Below the pieces are notes generated by a model, which saw only the letters and a program-made list of their open reading frames with translations, was not told where the DNA came from and did no database searches. Of a stretch of 23,013 nt of DNA, positions 22,927-23,013 are shown piece after piece. Where the stretch lies: NCBI GenBank assembly GCA_024220525.1, contig JAMYWO010000482.1, positions 1 through 23,013 of the forward strand, written 5' to 3'. Every line of letters starts with the position of its first letter. The first letter of the stretch is position 1. This DNA is from Cochliopodium minus. Lineage: Eukaryota; Discosea; Himatismenida; Cochliopodiidae. The translations under genes and the position numbers were made by a program.

Positions 22927-23013
22927 GTATTTTAAATTTTAATTTTTAATTTTTTAATTTTTTAATTTTCAATTTTTTAATTTTTAATTTTTTAATTTTC
23001 ATTATTTATTATT

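Overview
The window is AT-rich nuclear DNA from a unicellular eukaryote with many short introns. I read twelve protein-coding genes: ten complete and one cut at each edge. By my splicing they contain 42 introns, mostly 46-280 nt (longest complete one 518 nt). The standard genetic code fits: all ten complete genes end in TAA (4) or TGA (6), and none in TAG. Donors are mostly GTAAA/GTAAT rather than GTAAGT. Asn/Ser/Lys-rich linkers, a RhoGEF, an F-box protein, RING ligases and MORN repeats suit a free-living amoeba-like protist (amoebozoan, heterolobosean or anaeramoebid). The high TGA share and intron density argue against Dictyostelium itself, but the lineage cannot be fixed from this sequence alone.

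Layout, left to right. (1) 167-2228, minus strand: a RhoGEF (DH domain), running off the left edge. (2) 2449-3592, plus: an unrecognised 290-aa protein. (3) 3720-6033, minus: a DDX3/Ded1 DEAD-box RNA helicase with unusual low-complexity tails. (4) 6489-8087, plus: an RPAP3-like TPR co-chaperone of the R2TP type. (5) 8186-10718, plus: an F-box protein with a probable C-terminal prenylation site and a GC-AG intron. (6) 10906-13168, plus: a PAPS transporter of the SLC35B3 type, with a tandemly duplicated 3' splice site. (7) 13304-13924, minus: a membrane MORN-repeat protein. (8) 14122-14752, minus: a small C3HC4 RING protein built from very small exons. (9) 15096-15969, minus: UTP11 of the small-subunit processome. 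(10) 16123-18368, plus: an unrecognised 709-aa membrane protein with a mitochondrial-type N terminus. (11) 18441-21032, plus: a TMEM209 homologue. (12) 21368 to the right edge, plus: a multi-pass membrane RING-H2 E3 ligase with 20- and 23-nt microexons.

The genes are packed closely, with gaps of 72-455 bp and three head-to-head pairs, and are functionally mixed: RNA helicase and ribosome assembly, chaperone assembly, ubiquitin ligation, sulphate-donor transport, nuclear-envelope and organelle membrane proteins. I see no operon-like pathway, no mobile element, no CRISPR array and no RNA gene. The most interesting points are structural: the duplicated in-frame acceptor in the transporter, the microexons and alternative acceptors in the two RING genes, the GC-AG intron, the CaaX-tailed F-box protein, and the two unrecognised proteins (genes 2 and 10).
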